Origin: Nemania diffusa | Lineage: Eukaryota > Ascomycota > Sordariomycetes > Xylariales > Xylariaceae | Direction of reading: 5' to 3' | DNA: 64,000 nucleotides | Assembly (NCBI GenBank): GCA_038501195.1 | Contig: JBBPUQ010000009.1 | Location: 62,001 to 126,000 of the forward strand | Shown: piece after piece, positions 29,401-43,900 of the stretch | Layout of the letters: the number at the start of each line of letters is the position of its first letter | Numbering within the stretch: the first letter of the stretch is position 1 | Translations under genes and position numbers: made by a program | The notes under the pieces: model-generated | Told to the model about the DNA's origin: nothing | Databases searched by the model: none | What the model saw: only the letters and a program-made list of their open reading frames with translations

Positions 29401-32400
29401 TAAAAATATCTTTTATTAAAATAAAATATTTTTTATTTAATGTTAACAAATTTATAATATATAAATTTTTGCTATATTTTTTATTTTATTAATTTATTAA
29501 ATAAATCTTTTTTAAAAATAAATTTTTAATTAATTAGTTAATATAAAATTTTAATAAATTAATTGATTTTATTATACTTTTATAAAAAAAATTTTTTTTA
29601 TTTTTTTTATAAATTTTTTTTTTTAAAATTAATAAATTTTAATTAAATAAGTTTTTAATTGTTATATTTGAAAAAGTTTTTATTTTTAAACGATTTTTGT
29701 TAATATATATTTAGTAATTATTATTAATTTATATATATAGTTGTAACTATTTGCTGCTTTTTAAATTCTTGTTTTTAAAAAGCAAATAAATTTTAAATTT
29801 TAAAATTTAAAAAAGTTTTTATTTTTAAACAACTTTTATTAATATTTATTTAGCAATTATTATTTATTTATATATATAGTTGTAACTAATTAATATTTTT
29901 TTTAACTAAAGTTTTTGTTTTTAAAAACATTTATTAATAACTATATTTAATTTATATAATATTTATTTAAACTTATTTAATTATTTACTTTTTGAATAAT
30001 TTTAAACTTTTTATAATTTAGTTATTACTTTATTAATTTATAGAAAAAACTATATATTATTTTTTAAATAACTATATTAATTAAAAAAGCTTTTTTTTAT
30101 ATAAATCTAATTAAAATATATAACAAAATATTAATTGTAATATTGTATTATTGTTGTAAATTTGTTTTTAAAAGCTTTTATAACTATTTATAGTAATAAA
30201 ATAAAATAAAATATTAACTTTTCAATTTTTAAATTTAATATATTATATAATATATATATATATAATTAAAAAATATAGCTATTAATAATAAAAACTATAT
30301 TATTTAACTTTTTTAATATTAATAAAAAACTTGTTTTAAAATTTACTAAATTTTTTTTTTATAGTTGTAAAACAAATATAACAATATAAAAAAAAAGCCG
30401 GACTTTATATTATTAGCATATATAAACGAAAAAACTATAATTATTTAACACGATTTATTTATAATAAAAATTAAAATAGCAATAAATTATAATATATACA
30501 AATAAAATGTAATAATTATAATATACTATTTAGTATATATTTATTTTAATAATATATTAAGTACTTTTTTATAAACATTAAAATATTATATTTAAAAGAT
30601 TTATATAATAAAAAATAACAAACAAATTATAATGATTTATTATTTATTTAGTTTATATAGTAAATGTAATAAATAAAATAAACAAAATAAATAAAATAAA
30701 TTAAAAAAATAAAGCGAAAATATTAAATAAAGTAAAAATAATAAAATTTTGATTATTATTTAATAAATAAAGCAGCAAAAACAAAAATAAAAATAATTAT
30801 ATAAAATATTAAAATAATTCAACATTTTTTAAATTGTTGTAATATTTAATGTAAATATAGTAATAATAAAAAAAACTTAATAATAATAAAAAAAACTTTT
30901 TAATAATAAAAATAATTATATTAAAATATAAAACAACTTAAAAACTACTTTTAATTTATATAAAAAATACATTAATTTTTTTTTTTAATAAATAAAACAA
31001 TAAATTTACTTTAAAATAAATTATGTTATATTTAATATAATATAATATTTAATTTATTTTTTAAAGTTATATTATATTATATTATAAAATATAATATAAC
31101 TTTTAATATAATTGTAATATTAATAAATAGTTTTGTTATTTTATAAAATATTTTGTTTATTAATATATAAAATTTAATATAATTATATAATTATATAATT
31201 AAAAAAAAAGTTAGCTATATTTAAAACTTATTTATTTTTAAAAAATAATTTAATAATATATTATTTTAATAGTTATAAAATATATTGTTGTTTTATTTTT
31301 TAAAGCTATAGCAGTTAAATAATGTTTTTTTTTTTATAAAATAAATCTTATATATATATTGTTATATTTTTATATTTATTTAACTATTCTTTTTTTTTTA
31401 TTTTTAATATATTTTGTTATAAAACAAAAAGTTAATAAAATTAATATTTAAATATTTATAATATTTAAATATTTATTATATTTTACTTTTTATTTATTTG
31501 TTTTTTATTAATTTCAATTAAAAATAAAATATTTTTGCAGTTAATATTTATATATTTATAATATATAAACATTTATTATATTTTGCTTTTTATTTGTTTT
31601 ATTGTTATTAGTTTTTTTTAAAAACAAAAACTATATATTGTTAAATTATTATATATTTATAAATATTTTTTTTTTATTTTTTTTTTTTTTATTTTTTATT
31701 TTTTTATTTTTTTTTTTTTTTTTTTTTTTTTTTTATCTTTTTTTTTTATATTTCTTTTTTTTTTATTTTTTCTACATTTTGTTTTTTTTTTACTAAAATG
31801 TTTATATTGTTAATAATGTTTTATTAAATATATATTCAATCGTTTAATTTAAAAAAGTTTTTATTTTTAAGCAAAGTTTATTAATACTTGTTTAATATTA
31901 CAAACTATTTTTATATTTTGTTACAGCTATTTATTTATTAGTTTTAACTAAAGTTTTTATTTTTAAATATATTTATTAACAATTATATTTAAACTATGTA
32001 ATATTTACTTAAATTTATTTAATTATTTACTTTTATTTATAATTTTTAGCTATTTATAACTTTGTTATTGTTTTATTAATTTGTAAAAAAAACTATATAC
32101 TGTTTTTTAAATAATTATATTAATTAAAGAAATAATTATTTATATAAATAAAAGTGAAATAAATAACAAGAAAAAACTTGCTATATTATATTACTGCTAC
32201 AGATTTATTTGTTATACTTTTTATAACTATTTTAAGCTATAGTATAAAATTAAATACTAACTTTTAAATTGTTAAACTTAGCAAATTATATAATATTTAT
32301 ATATATTATTGAAAAATATAGCTGTTATTAATGCAGATTATATTATTTAAGTTTTTTAATATTAGCAAAAAACTCGCTGCAGATTTTACGAAATTATGTT

Positions 32401-35130
32401 TTTATAAATATTAAGTAAAGCTAAGTAAACTAATAAAAAACTAAACTTTTTTCTATAAAAATATAAAAACAAAAAAGCTATTATTATATAATATAATTTA
32501 GTAGTTAAAAAGCTTGATATAATAATAATTTATAATATATATAAATAAAAAACAATAGTAATAACATATTATATAAAATATAGTTATTTTAAAAATATAT
32601 AAAATATTTTGCTATAAATATTAAAATATTATATTTAAAAACTTAAAAATATAAATAGTAGTAAATAAACAATAATATTTTGTTATAAAAAGTATTTAAG
32701 CAGCAAATATAATAAATATAACAAAAGTTATATAAATAAAAAGATTTAAATCGTTTTATAATAAATTCAGCAATAAAAACAACAATAAAAACAACTATAT
32801 AAAAAACTAAATTAATTTAATATTACTTACATTATTACAATAGTTAATGCAAGCTTAATAGTAGTAAAAAAAGCTTTTTAATAATAAAAATTATTTATGT
32901 TTAAAAAAAAAAAAACATAAAAGTTTATTTTAATTTATATTTAAATTAATTTAATTTTAGTTTTATTAAATAAAAAAACAAGCTTAACTTATAAAAAATA
33001 ACATTATATTTATTATAATATAATATTTAATTTATTTTTTAAAATTATTTTATATTATATTATATAATATAATATAACATTTAATATAATTATATAATTA
33101 TAAAATAGTTTGTTTTATTTTTATAAGTTTTAATATAGTTTTATAATTATAAAATTATAAAATAAATTGTTTATATATAAAACTTATTAGTTTTTAAAAT
33201 ATAATTAATATTTTTATTACTATTGCTATAATATATATTTTTTTTAGCTTTTTAAAGTTTTAACAATTAGTTATTAAGTTTTTTTTTTTATAGTATAAGT
33301 TTTGCTTTTATATTATTGTAATTTTATATTTATAAAGCTGTTTTATTTTTTTTTTTTTTTTAAATAGCTTATATTAAACTAAAATATTTGTTTTAGTTAA
33401 TATTTTTATGTTTGTTATATTTAGTTATTATTTATATTTTGCTTTTTATTTATTTTTTATTAAGTTTTGCTTAAAAATAAAATTTTAATAAATCAGTTAA
33501 TTTTTTTTTATAAAATTTACTTTTTTTATCTTTTTTATAACTTTTTTTTTTTTAAATTAGTAAATTTTAGCTAAATAAATTTTTAATTTTTATATTTAAA
33601 GGAATTTTTGTTTTTAAACAACTTTTATTAATATTTATTTAATAATTATTATTAATTTATATATATAGTTGCAGCTATTTGCTGTTTTTTAAATTGTTGT
33701 TTTTAAAAAATAAATAAATTTTAAATTTTTAAATTTGAAAAAGTTTTAATTTTTAAGTAACTTTTATTAATATTTATTTAATAATTACTATTAATTTATA
33801 TTTATAGTTACAGTTATTTACTACTTTTTATATTTTTTTTTTTAAAAAGTAAATATTAAAAATTACAAATAAATTAAATAATATTAGCTTTTATATATAT
33901 TGAAACATTTGAATTTTTTGTTTCTTTTTAGAAATTCTTAAATTGCGAAGTTTTTTTATTATTTTATTATACTATAAAGAAAAATTATATATTACAGTTG
34001 CAATAACTTTATTAGTTTAAAAACTTATTTTTTATATAAGTTTGATCGAAATATTTGCTGCAATATAAACAATTCTACAATATTATTTATATAAATTTAT
34101 TTATATAAGCTTTTATAACTATTTATTAAAAAATAATATAAATAATTAATTTTTAATTTTATAAATTGTTTAAATTATATAATACTACAACTATATTTAA
34201 AAAATATAAACTATAATGTTATATAAACTAGTTTTTTTTTAGTTCTTTGTTTTTAAAAAAGTAATGTTAATAAATCAAGTAATAAATAGCTTTATTATTT
34301 AATTTATATATTTTAAATTTTAAATTATTTTTAAATAATTAGTACTAAAAATTATTAGATTATTTTTTTATAAATATATTTAAAAAATATTTAAATATTA
34401 CAAATATATAACTTTTTATTAATAAAATATAAAAAAAAAACGTTAATAATTTTATAATATAATATAAAAATAAAAAAATTTATTTAAAGCAATAAGTTTA
34501 ATATTATAAATAATAATGAAATTGTAACAATATATTATATAATATATTATTTTTTTTGTTTTATACTTAACATTTTAATTTAAATAATAAACTATTGTTT
34601 TATTAAACTTTAAAATATTAATAATAATTAACAAATATTATTAATTTGTTTTTATTTTATTTAAGTTAATATAATAATTAAAAACATTAATATAATTAAA
34701 AATAAAAAAGTTTAGTTTATATTTTTATAAATAATAAAATAACAAAAATAAAAACAGAAATAATTATATTAAAAACTAAAATAATTCAATATTGCAACTT
34801 TAATATAATAACGCAGTATTTTTTAATAGCAAAAGTTACTACAATAAAAAAACCTAAATATAACAATTTATTTAAATAGTTTAATTTATATATAAATTTA
34901 ATTAGTTTAATTTTTGTTAAACAAAATAATATAAATATTAAATTTAATTAAATTAATATTATATTTATTATAATAACTATTTTAATATTTTATTAAAAAA
35001 TATATTATTTTATATTAAATAATATAATATAATTTTTAAAATAGTTATATAATTAAAAAATAAATTTAATATATTTTAAATAATTTTATTTTTAATATAT
35101 TAACTTTTTGTTTATTTTTTTTTTTATATT
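26440..35130. repeat. Decayed tandem array with a unit of about 2 kb
   Basis: Two landmark blocks recur in the same order and orientation. Block A (TATATTATATTATAAAATATAATATAAC-like) lies near 29,018, 31,063, 33,041 and 34,998. Block B (AAAATATTAACTTTTTAATTTT-like) lies near 26,901, 28,226, 30,208, 32,252 and 34,141. Spacing is about 1.9-2.05 kb, except for one shortened 1.33-kb interval. Each unit also has a poly-T stretch (near 26,450, 27,770, 29,610, 33,540), a block beginning AAAAAGTTTTTATTTTTAA, and AT palindromes such as (AGCTATAT)x3 at 29,151-29,174. In two units the AAAAGTTTTT block is itself duplicated at about 125-140 bp spacing (29,680-29,940 and 33,590-33,850). No coding potential was found. 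The identity of the original unit is unknown. Confidence 0.65.
31662..31796. repeat. Long T-tract
   Basis: About 130 bases are almost entirely T on the plus strand, broken by occasional A and a few C. The single open frame over it encodes only Phe/Leu/Tyr and is an artefact of composition. It lies within the 2-kb array. Confidence 0.8.
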
Positions 35131-38100
35131 AATTTAGTTATATTAACTATATAATATTATAACTTTATATATAATAAATAAAATTACTAAAAAAAAAACA
35201 ATATAAAGTATATATAAATAAAAATTAATACTAAATTATATAATTATAAACAAAAAAACGTTAATATAAAATATTTTTATTAACTAATATATTAAAGCTA
35301 TTTATTTTTTTTTTTTAGCTATTAATATTGCTATTAATAAAAATATTGTTTGTATTAATATTATTTGAATTAATATTTATATTAGTTATATTATTGCTAT
35401 TAACTTTGTTTTATTTTATTTAGTTTTTTTATATAGTAAGCTTTAAAAGTAATTTTTGTTATTTTTATAAATAATAATAAATAGTAACAAATATTTACTT
35501 GTTAACAGTTGTTAAAATTAAATAGCTTGCTATAATATTAAAAAAATCGAACTATATAAATAAATCGATTAGTAAAAAAAAAATGTTTATAATATAAAAA
35601 TATATACTAAAGTAATAAACTTAGTTTTTGAAATAAAAACTAAAACTATATATAAACATTAGTAAAAATTGCTTAAAATAAATATATGTTTTATTATTTA
35701 AAAATAATTAAATAAAATATTATATAAATAGTTTAAATTTTAAATAAATATTATATATGTAAATAATATTTTTTAAAAATTTGTAGCTACAATATATTAT
35801 ATAGTATATTTAAATTATTTTTAGCTTAAACTAAATATTAACAAGTGAAATAAATATAAATATAGTTAATAATAAAGCTTTATTAAATAACTAAATTATT
35901 ATTATATATTGTATTAATTGTTGCTATAATAAATTTTTTAAAAAGCTTAAATAGTAATATATAAAATTAAATAAAAAAAACTTTAACTTAATAAAATAAA
36001 ATAACTATATAAATAAAAACTTAATATATTCGAAATTTAATATAATAAAAATATATATTTTTATATAAATTTAATAATAGTTAATTTAGTTATTTAATAA
36101 TATGTTATATAGTTTTTGTTTTATATATAGTTTTTTTTAATAAGTTTAAATTTTTATATATTAACAAACAAAAGTTTTAATTAATTATAACAATATATTT
36201 TTAAACTATTAAATATTAAATAAATATATATTAATTAAAAACAAATGTTATTTTTACTAAAGTTTTTTATAATATGTTTTTTTTTAAAGCAGTACTATTA
36301 AATTATAATAAATATAAATAATATATTACTTTTAAATAATATTTTATTATTTCTTAAAAATGTTTTAATTTTAAACTTTTTTAATGCTAAAAAAATCTTG
36401 ATATATAATTTATATATATTTATTACTATTAAAATATAAAAGTAGCTACTATTTAAGTTTAGCTATTTTTTATATAATATATTGTTAATAATACTATTAA
36501 ATAAGCTAGTTTTAGCGATATAAAACTTATAAATTTTAAAAAAAGTTGAAGTTATAAATATAAATAATTGTTTATAATATAAATTTAAAAGTTTTGCTAT
36601 ATAGTTTTTACATTTTATTTTAATAGTTATATAAAGTTATATAGTTTTATATTTAAGTAATATTAATTTATAACATTGTTTCAAATAATATGTTTGTTTT
36701 TATAATATTTTATAATATATTTTAATATAACTATTTATTATTAATATATAATTAAAAAAAAAGTAAATATATTTAAGTTAAAACTATATTTGTAAAATAT
36801 AATATATGTTATTTTATAATATTATTAAATAGTTATATTATATTATATTTATAAATTATATTTTTAAAACTAAAGCTATAAGCTTTTTTTTTTTGCTTAT
36901 TTTTTATATAGTAGCTAAACTTTATTTTTTATATCTAAAGTTATAAAAAAAATATATTATTTTTATATATAAACTAAAAAAGTTTAATAAACAATTAGTT
37001 TATATATAAATATTTTAAATATTAATTAGTTTAAAATTGTTTGTAAAAAAATATAATATTAAGTAAAACAAATATAGTAAGCTTTTTAATAAATTTAATA
37101 AGTTAAATAATATATATAAACAAAAAAATATTAAAATAATATATTAAAACAACAAAAAATAAATTATATATAGCATAGTTTGTAAATAAAAAAAGTTATA
37201 TTATTTATAATAACAAAAGCTAGCTTAAATTAATAGTTATAAAGTATAACTATAAAATATAACATTTATAGCAAATGTTATAATAAAATGTAATATTTTA
37301 TATTAAAGTTTTTAATATATTATATAGTTGTTTTTTTTAATTATAAAAAGCTTGAAAAAAGCACTTAATATTTATAAATTGCTTATATATAAATATATTT
37401 GCTTAAGTTTAATAAAATATTTTTATAAAATTAAAATTAAAAATAAACAGTTTAAACTAAAATATATTAAATCAAACTAAATATTTATTAAATATATAAA
37501 AGTGCTATTTATATATATTGTATGTTTTAACTTAATATAGTGTAAATATAGTCGATTGTAAATTAGCTAGCTTTTTAATTAAATTTAAAAAGCTGATATT
37601 TTTAAATAAATTTTAAAAATAGCAATATAAAACAAATTTTTTAAAAGTGCTGTTGCTTTTATAAATTATATAGCTTAAACAGTTAAATTTATATAATAAT
37701 ATAAACAATAGTTTAATTATATAAGCTTTATTTTAAAGTTTAATTATATATAATAAATTTTAAAAACTAAAGTTTATTTAAATAATATTTAAATTAATTA
37801 AATCGAAGTTTATAACAAATATATATTTATAGTAAAACTTTAATATAGCTATTTTTAAAATATTATTAATAGTTATATTTTTAATGTTATATTTTTATAT
37901 AAAAAAAATAAAACTTAAAAAATAGCTTAATTTATATTTGTTATATAATTTTTTTAAATATTGTTAAAAACTATTAATATATTTATATAAAATATAATAT
38001 TATATATAAATATAAATATTAATATTTTTAGTTTTAACTTTAGTTTAAAAATTATTAACTTTAGTTTTTATTTATATAAACATTATAAAATATTAATTAA

Positions 38101-38570
38101 TAATAATAGTTAAACAAAAATAATTAAATATTAATAATATATAGTTGTTTATAAAAAATGTTTATATATCGAAAAAAATATATATAATATAATGTTTTAA
38201 TATAAAATTAAAATATAAAAATATTAAATATATAATATTAAATTTACTTGAATTAAATACTTTAAATTTAATATTATATATTATATAAAATATAATCGAT
38301 TAAAAAGTATAATATATATTTTATAATATTAAACTAAAAAAAAGTAATATATAAAACAAATAAAAAATATAATTAAATAAAACATTAAAAAACTAAAACT
38401 AAATAATATAGCTGTTAATATTATATATTTATATAATTAATAGCTATTGCTATATTTTAAACAAATATTTTTTAATAAACTAAAATAATAATTTAAGCTT
38501 TTAGTTATTAAATAGTAGTTATTAATATAGTATTTTTAAATTTTATAATTATAAATATAATATAGTTATA
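35131..38570. other. AT-rich mutated sequence, nothing identifiable
   Basis: No open frame, LTR or tandem repeat could be recognised. Composition and residual GCT/ACT contexts match the rest of the isochore. Confidence 0.5.
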
Positions 38571-38575
38571 TTTTA

Positions 38576-38787
38576 AGTTACGGGTCGGTCAGTACTGGCT
38601 TGACCACTTAGATAGATTAGGTGACCCCACTTATTGCCGCCTTAGACCGCCCTGCACACGCACACATAGGCAATTCTCTCGCAGGAGAATTCCTAACCTT
38701 CTCCCTTTCCTCTTCATCTGTAGATTTTTCGTACAATATGGCCTCATTTGCCTGGAGCCCTGCCTTCTTCGTGAGCCTCGTGCAACA
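38576..38787 (+). repeat. Solo LTR of the retrotransposon 2 family, little mutated
   Basis: 212 bp of near-normal base composition inside almost pure A/T. It aligns end to end with the LTRs at 52,738-52,973 and 59,208-59,443: it starts AGTTACGGGTCGG, ends GTGCAACA, and shares the CAGTACTGGCTTGACCACTT block. It is flanked by the 5-bp direct repeat TTTTA (38,571-38,575 and 38,788-38,792), with no internal retroelement beside it, so it is a solo LTR. It lacks about 25 bp present in the paired LTRs. A 61-codon open frame across it is a by-product of the better composition, not a gene. Confidence 0.9.
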
Positions 38788-38792
38788 TTTTA

Positions 38793-40310
38793 TATATTTT
38801 TTATAAAAAGTGTTTTATTATAAATATTAAAATCTTTATTTATTATATAATTTGCTATTTTAATTAAAGTATTGTTGGTTTTATATTAGTTTTTTTTTAT
38901 AAATATTAATTAAATATAAAAATAGTTATAAATATATATATATATATTAGCTAAATTAGCAGTTTTATATAGTAATAACAATTAAAATATATAATTAAAA
39001 AGTTATATAACTATATAATATAATATAATTAAATTAAAAAAAAAGATTAAAAAACAAAAACTATTTAAATAAATCAAACTTATTTTTTAATTATTGCATT
39101 TATAACATATTATTAAATAAATAAAAAACAAAACTTCGTATTATAGATTTTATTGTTTTAAACTTTTATATAAATAATTTATTGCTAATATTATATTAAA
39201 AAATAAAATATACTACAATTGTAAACTAAGTTATATATTTTATTAATTTAAAGCTATATTTTATTAAAGTTATATTTAATAAAATAAAAAAATCGCTATT
39301 AAAGCTACAAATATTGAAAAAGTTTTTATAGCTTAGTAATAAATAAAATATATAAAATAGTTTTATAAATAGCAATAGCTAGATTTAATATAATAAAGCA
39401 AAATAAATAAATAAAAAAAAAAGTTACTTTAGAAAAAAAGGTTTAAAAGTACTTAATAACAAATAAATATTATTATATAGCATTGTTAATATAAAACAAA
39501 GCTTATAATTAGTTTAAATTAAAAACATTTATATTAAAACTTAATTAATTAGCTTTAATATTAAAAAGAAAAGTATTTTTAAATAAATTGATATATTTTT
39601 AATTAATACTATTTTTGTTGTTATTTAATTAACTGCTATTAAAAATATATTAAAAAAAATTATTGTTATTAATAAAGCTTAAATTGTTAATATTTTTGAA
39701 GCAAAAATTGCTATATATACTTTAAGCTAATATATTTATTTTATTAAATAGTTTTTATAGTTTTAAATTTTATATAACTTTAAAAATAAAACTAATAAAA
39801 CTAATAAAATAAAAAAAAAGTGCATTGTTAAAAGTAAAAAATAAAATTGCAATATTAACTTTATTTTATAAAAGATTAATTTAAAAGTTACTAAACTATA
39901 TTAATAATTTTATATTATTTAATAATAAAAATAAATAAAACTAGCTAATAATAAATCTAATTATATATTAATAGTATAGCTAAATAATAAAGTTAAAAAA
40001 AACATAAAATTAATACTAGAAAATAAAATAAAAGTTATTATAATATTAAAAAAAATTAAAATAAATAAAAAAATATATAAATTTAATTATTTAATTATAA
40101 AATTTTATATTATTTTATAACTAATTGTTATTATTATGTTTTATTTTTTTTATTATAGCTATATTTAATATTAAAAAAAAACATTATATTTAAAAAAAAT
40201 AAACTATAATTATATTAAATAATATTAAAATATATTAAAATAAAACTAAAATAAATTAAATATTTTTAAATTTATAATATAATTATATAGTTATAATATA
40301 GTTTTAAAAA
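38793..40310. other. AT-rich mutated sequence, nothing identifiable
   Basis: No gene or structured repeat was seen. Confidence 0.5.
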
Positions 40311-40592
40311 ATATTTAATTTAATAATATAAAATATTTATATATAAAATTTAATTATATAAATATATAAATAAAATAGTATTAAAAACAAAACTTCAAAA
40401 ATAATATAGAATTTATTTTTTATTAAATATATAAAACAAAATAAATAAAAAATATTTAATTTAATAATATAAAATATTTATATATAGATTTTAATTATAT
40501 AAATATATAAATAAAACAGTATTAAAAATAAAACTTTAAAAATAATATAAAACTTGTTTTTTATTAAATATATTAAAAAAAATAAATAAAAA
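40311..40592. repeat. 141-bp direct repeat, two copies
   Basis: The sequence from 40,311 (ATATTTAATTTAATAATAT) recurs from 40,452 with few differences, mostly transitions. The second copy runs directly into the 62-bp array. Confidence 0.8.
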
Positions 40593-40940
40593 GTAAAAAT
40601 AGCAATATATTATTTAATATTTTTATTAAATATATTAAAAAAAGTAAATAAAAAACAGAAATAACAATATATTATTTGATATTTTTATTAAATATATTAA
40701 AAAAAGTAAATAAAAAGTAGAAATAATAATATATTATTTGATATTTTTATTAAATATATTAAAAAAAGTAAATAAAAAGCAAAAATAACGATATATTATT
40801 TAATATTTTTATTAAATATATTAAAAGAAATAAATAAAAAATAGAAATAATAATATATTATTTAATATTTTTATTAAATATATTGAAAAAAATAAATAAA
40901 AAGCAGAAATAATAATATATTATTTAATGTTTTAATTAAA
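40560..40940. repeat. 62-bp tandem repeat, about six units
   Basis: Units start with TTTTTATTAAATATATT and recur every 62 bp, with the A before the T5 run at 40,619, 40,681, 40,743, 40,805, 40,867 and 40,929. Variation between units is mostly A/G and C/T. Confidence 0.85.
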
Positions 40941-43900
40941 TATTTTAATTTATAATATAAAAGTTAAAAATTATTTTTTTAAATTAAAATAATATTTTAT
41001 TATATATTTTAATTTATAAATAATTAAAATAATTTAAAAATATAAAAATAAAAATATAAAATATTTATTAGTTTTAAATAATTTATTACTTAAATATTTA
41101 AAAAAGTTTTTTTAATTTTTAAATAATAATTTTAAAAAATTATTTTTATAAATATAAAGTTTTAAAAATATTATATTTAAATATATAGTTTTTTTTTAAT
41201 TTATTATTATTATAAATATTATATATAATATTTTATATTTTTTATTTTTTTAATATAAAACTTTTAATTAATTAAATATAAAAGTTTTTAAAAAATATAT
41301 TTTATTTTTTTTATAAAATATAATTATAAAAATTATATAATTTTTATTATTATTTTTTAAATATATTTATTTATATATAAAATTAATAAATTTATTTTAT
41401 ATATATATTTTTATTTTATTTAAAATAATTTATTTAATATTTTAAATATAATTTAATATTTATATTATTATAAATTTTTATTTAATTTATTTATAATAAT
41501 TTATATATTAATATAAAAAATTTAAAAGATTTTATTTTTTAAAAATATTATTATTTTATTTTAAATTATTTTTTTAAATTTTATTTTTATATTATTTTAT
41601 TATTTTTTAAATTTAAATATTTATTAAAAAATTAAAAGTTTTTATAATTAAAATATATAACTTTTATTAAATTTTTTAATTAATTTTATTATAACTATAT
41701 TTATTTTTAAATTTTATTTTTTTAAATAAATATTAAAAAATTTATTAATAAATTAAATATTATTATTATAATTATTTAAAATATTTTTATTTATTTTTTA
41801 ATTTATTATTATTATAAATTTTTATATATTTTAAATTTTTAAAATTATAATATTTTTAAATTTATTTAATTTAATTTTAATTAATTATATTTTTAAAATT
41901 TTAATTTTAAAATATTTTTATTTTTTATTATAAAAATTTTTTTTATTAAAATTAATATTTTTTATTAAAATTATTTTTTATAAATAAAAAATTTAAATTT
42001 TATATAAATTATTTATTATATATTTTATTAAATATTTAATATATATTTTTAATTTTATTTTAAAAATTTAATAATTATAATTAGTTTTTTTATTTTTATT
42101 TAAAAAATAAACTTTATATTTATATACAAAAATTTAATTTTAATTTAATTTAAAATTAATTTTTAATTTTTTTTTTTTTAAATATTTTAAATATATTATT
42201 TAAAATATTAATTAAATTATAATTTAAATATTTTATATAAATATAAAAATTATTTTTTTTTAAAAAAATTAATATTATATAATTAAATTAGTATTTAAAT
42301 TATTTTTAATTAAAAATAATTTAAAAATTTAATTTTTAAAAATATTTTAATTAATTTTTTAATTATTTTTTTATTTATTTTTTTATTATTTTTTATTAAT
42401 TTTTTAATATAATTTAATAAAAATTTTAAATTAATTTTTTTTTTAATTTAAAATTTATAATATATAACTTTTAAAATAATAATAATTATTTTTTTATTAT
42501 TATTTTTTAGTTTTATTATAAAAAATTTAAATTATTATATTATTTAATATTTAAACTTTTTTAATTATTTAAATATAAAGTTTTATTTTTTATTTTTAAA
42601 AAAATAAAATTAAATTATATTATAAAATTTATTTTTGAATATTAATATTTATTATAATTTATAAAGTTTTTTTAAATAATTAAATAAATTTTAAAAAATT
42701 TTATAAAAAAGTTTTATTAATATTTTTTTAAAAATTTATTTAAAATTTTTTTATAACATATATATTTTTATATAATTTTTATATTAAATTATAAAATTTT
42801 ATTAATTTTTATATTTTTTATATTATATATTAATATTTTAAATAATTTAAATTTTAAATATTTTAATTTTAAATATTATAAATATTTTAAAAAAATTTTT
42901 AGTTTTAAAAAATTTTTAAAAAATTAATATAAAACAATTTATTTTATTTATATTAAAATTATTAAAAGTTTAATTATATTTATAAAAACTTTTATTAAAA
43001 TATATATTATATTTATTATAAAAAATTAATTTAAATAAATAAAAAATAAATTATATTAAAAAAATATTAAATTATAATATTTTAAAAATTTAATAATTAT
43101 ATTTTTTTTTTTAAATTGATTAAATTTGAATATATAATTTAATTTATAATATTATATTTTTATTTTTTAAAAATAAATTTTAAAAATTAAATTTATATAA
43201 AATTTTTTTATAAATATTATTTTAATAAATATTAAATTAATTAATTTTTTTTTATTTTTTTTTAAAAATATATTTTTTATAATTTAAATTTTTATTTTTA
43301 AAATTAAAAATTAAAAAATATTAATATTTATTATTATTTCTTTTTTAATAATTTTAAAAAATTTTTTTTTAAAAATAATTTATTATTTATAAAATAAAAA
43401 ATATTATATTTATTTAATAATATATTATTAAATAAAAAATATAACTTTTAAATTTTAATTATATAAATATTAAAAATTAAATATAATTTTAAAAAAAATA
43501 AATTAATTATTATATATATTATATTATTATTATATTAAGTTTTTTTATTATTTAATTTTTTTTTTTAAAAAATAGTTTTTTTTATTTTTTATTTGTTTTT
43601 TTTAATTTTTTTTTAAAAATTATTTTATTAAAAATATTTTTATTATTTTTTAATTTTTTTTATTTTTTTTTATAAAAAATGTTTTTTTTTATATTTTTTT
43701 ATAAATTTTATAATTATATATTAAAAAAATTTATATATTTTAAAATATTAAAAATAAATATATTTTATTTAATATTTATAAAAATATTAAAAACTTTTAA
43801 ATTATTTTTTATATTTTTTTTAAATTAATTTTAAATTTTATTATTTAAAATATAATAAATTTTTAAAATATTTTAAAAAGTTTTTAATTTATTTTTTTAA

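Noticed and set aside
31602..31796. 64-codon open frame of Phe/Leu/Tyr
   Set aside because: It only reflects a long T-tract and has no protein-like composition.
38621..38806. 61-codon open frame in the 38.6-kb GC island
   Set aside because: It lies inside the solo LTR and runs past its end; the other LTR copies do not keep it.
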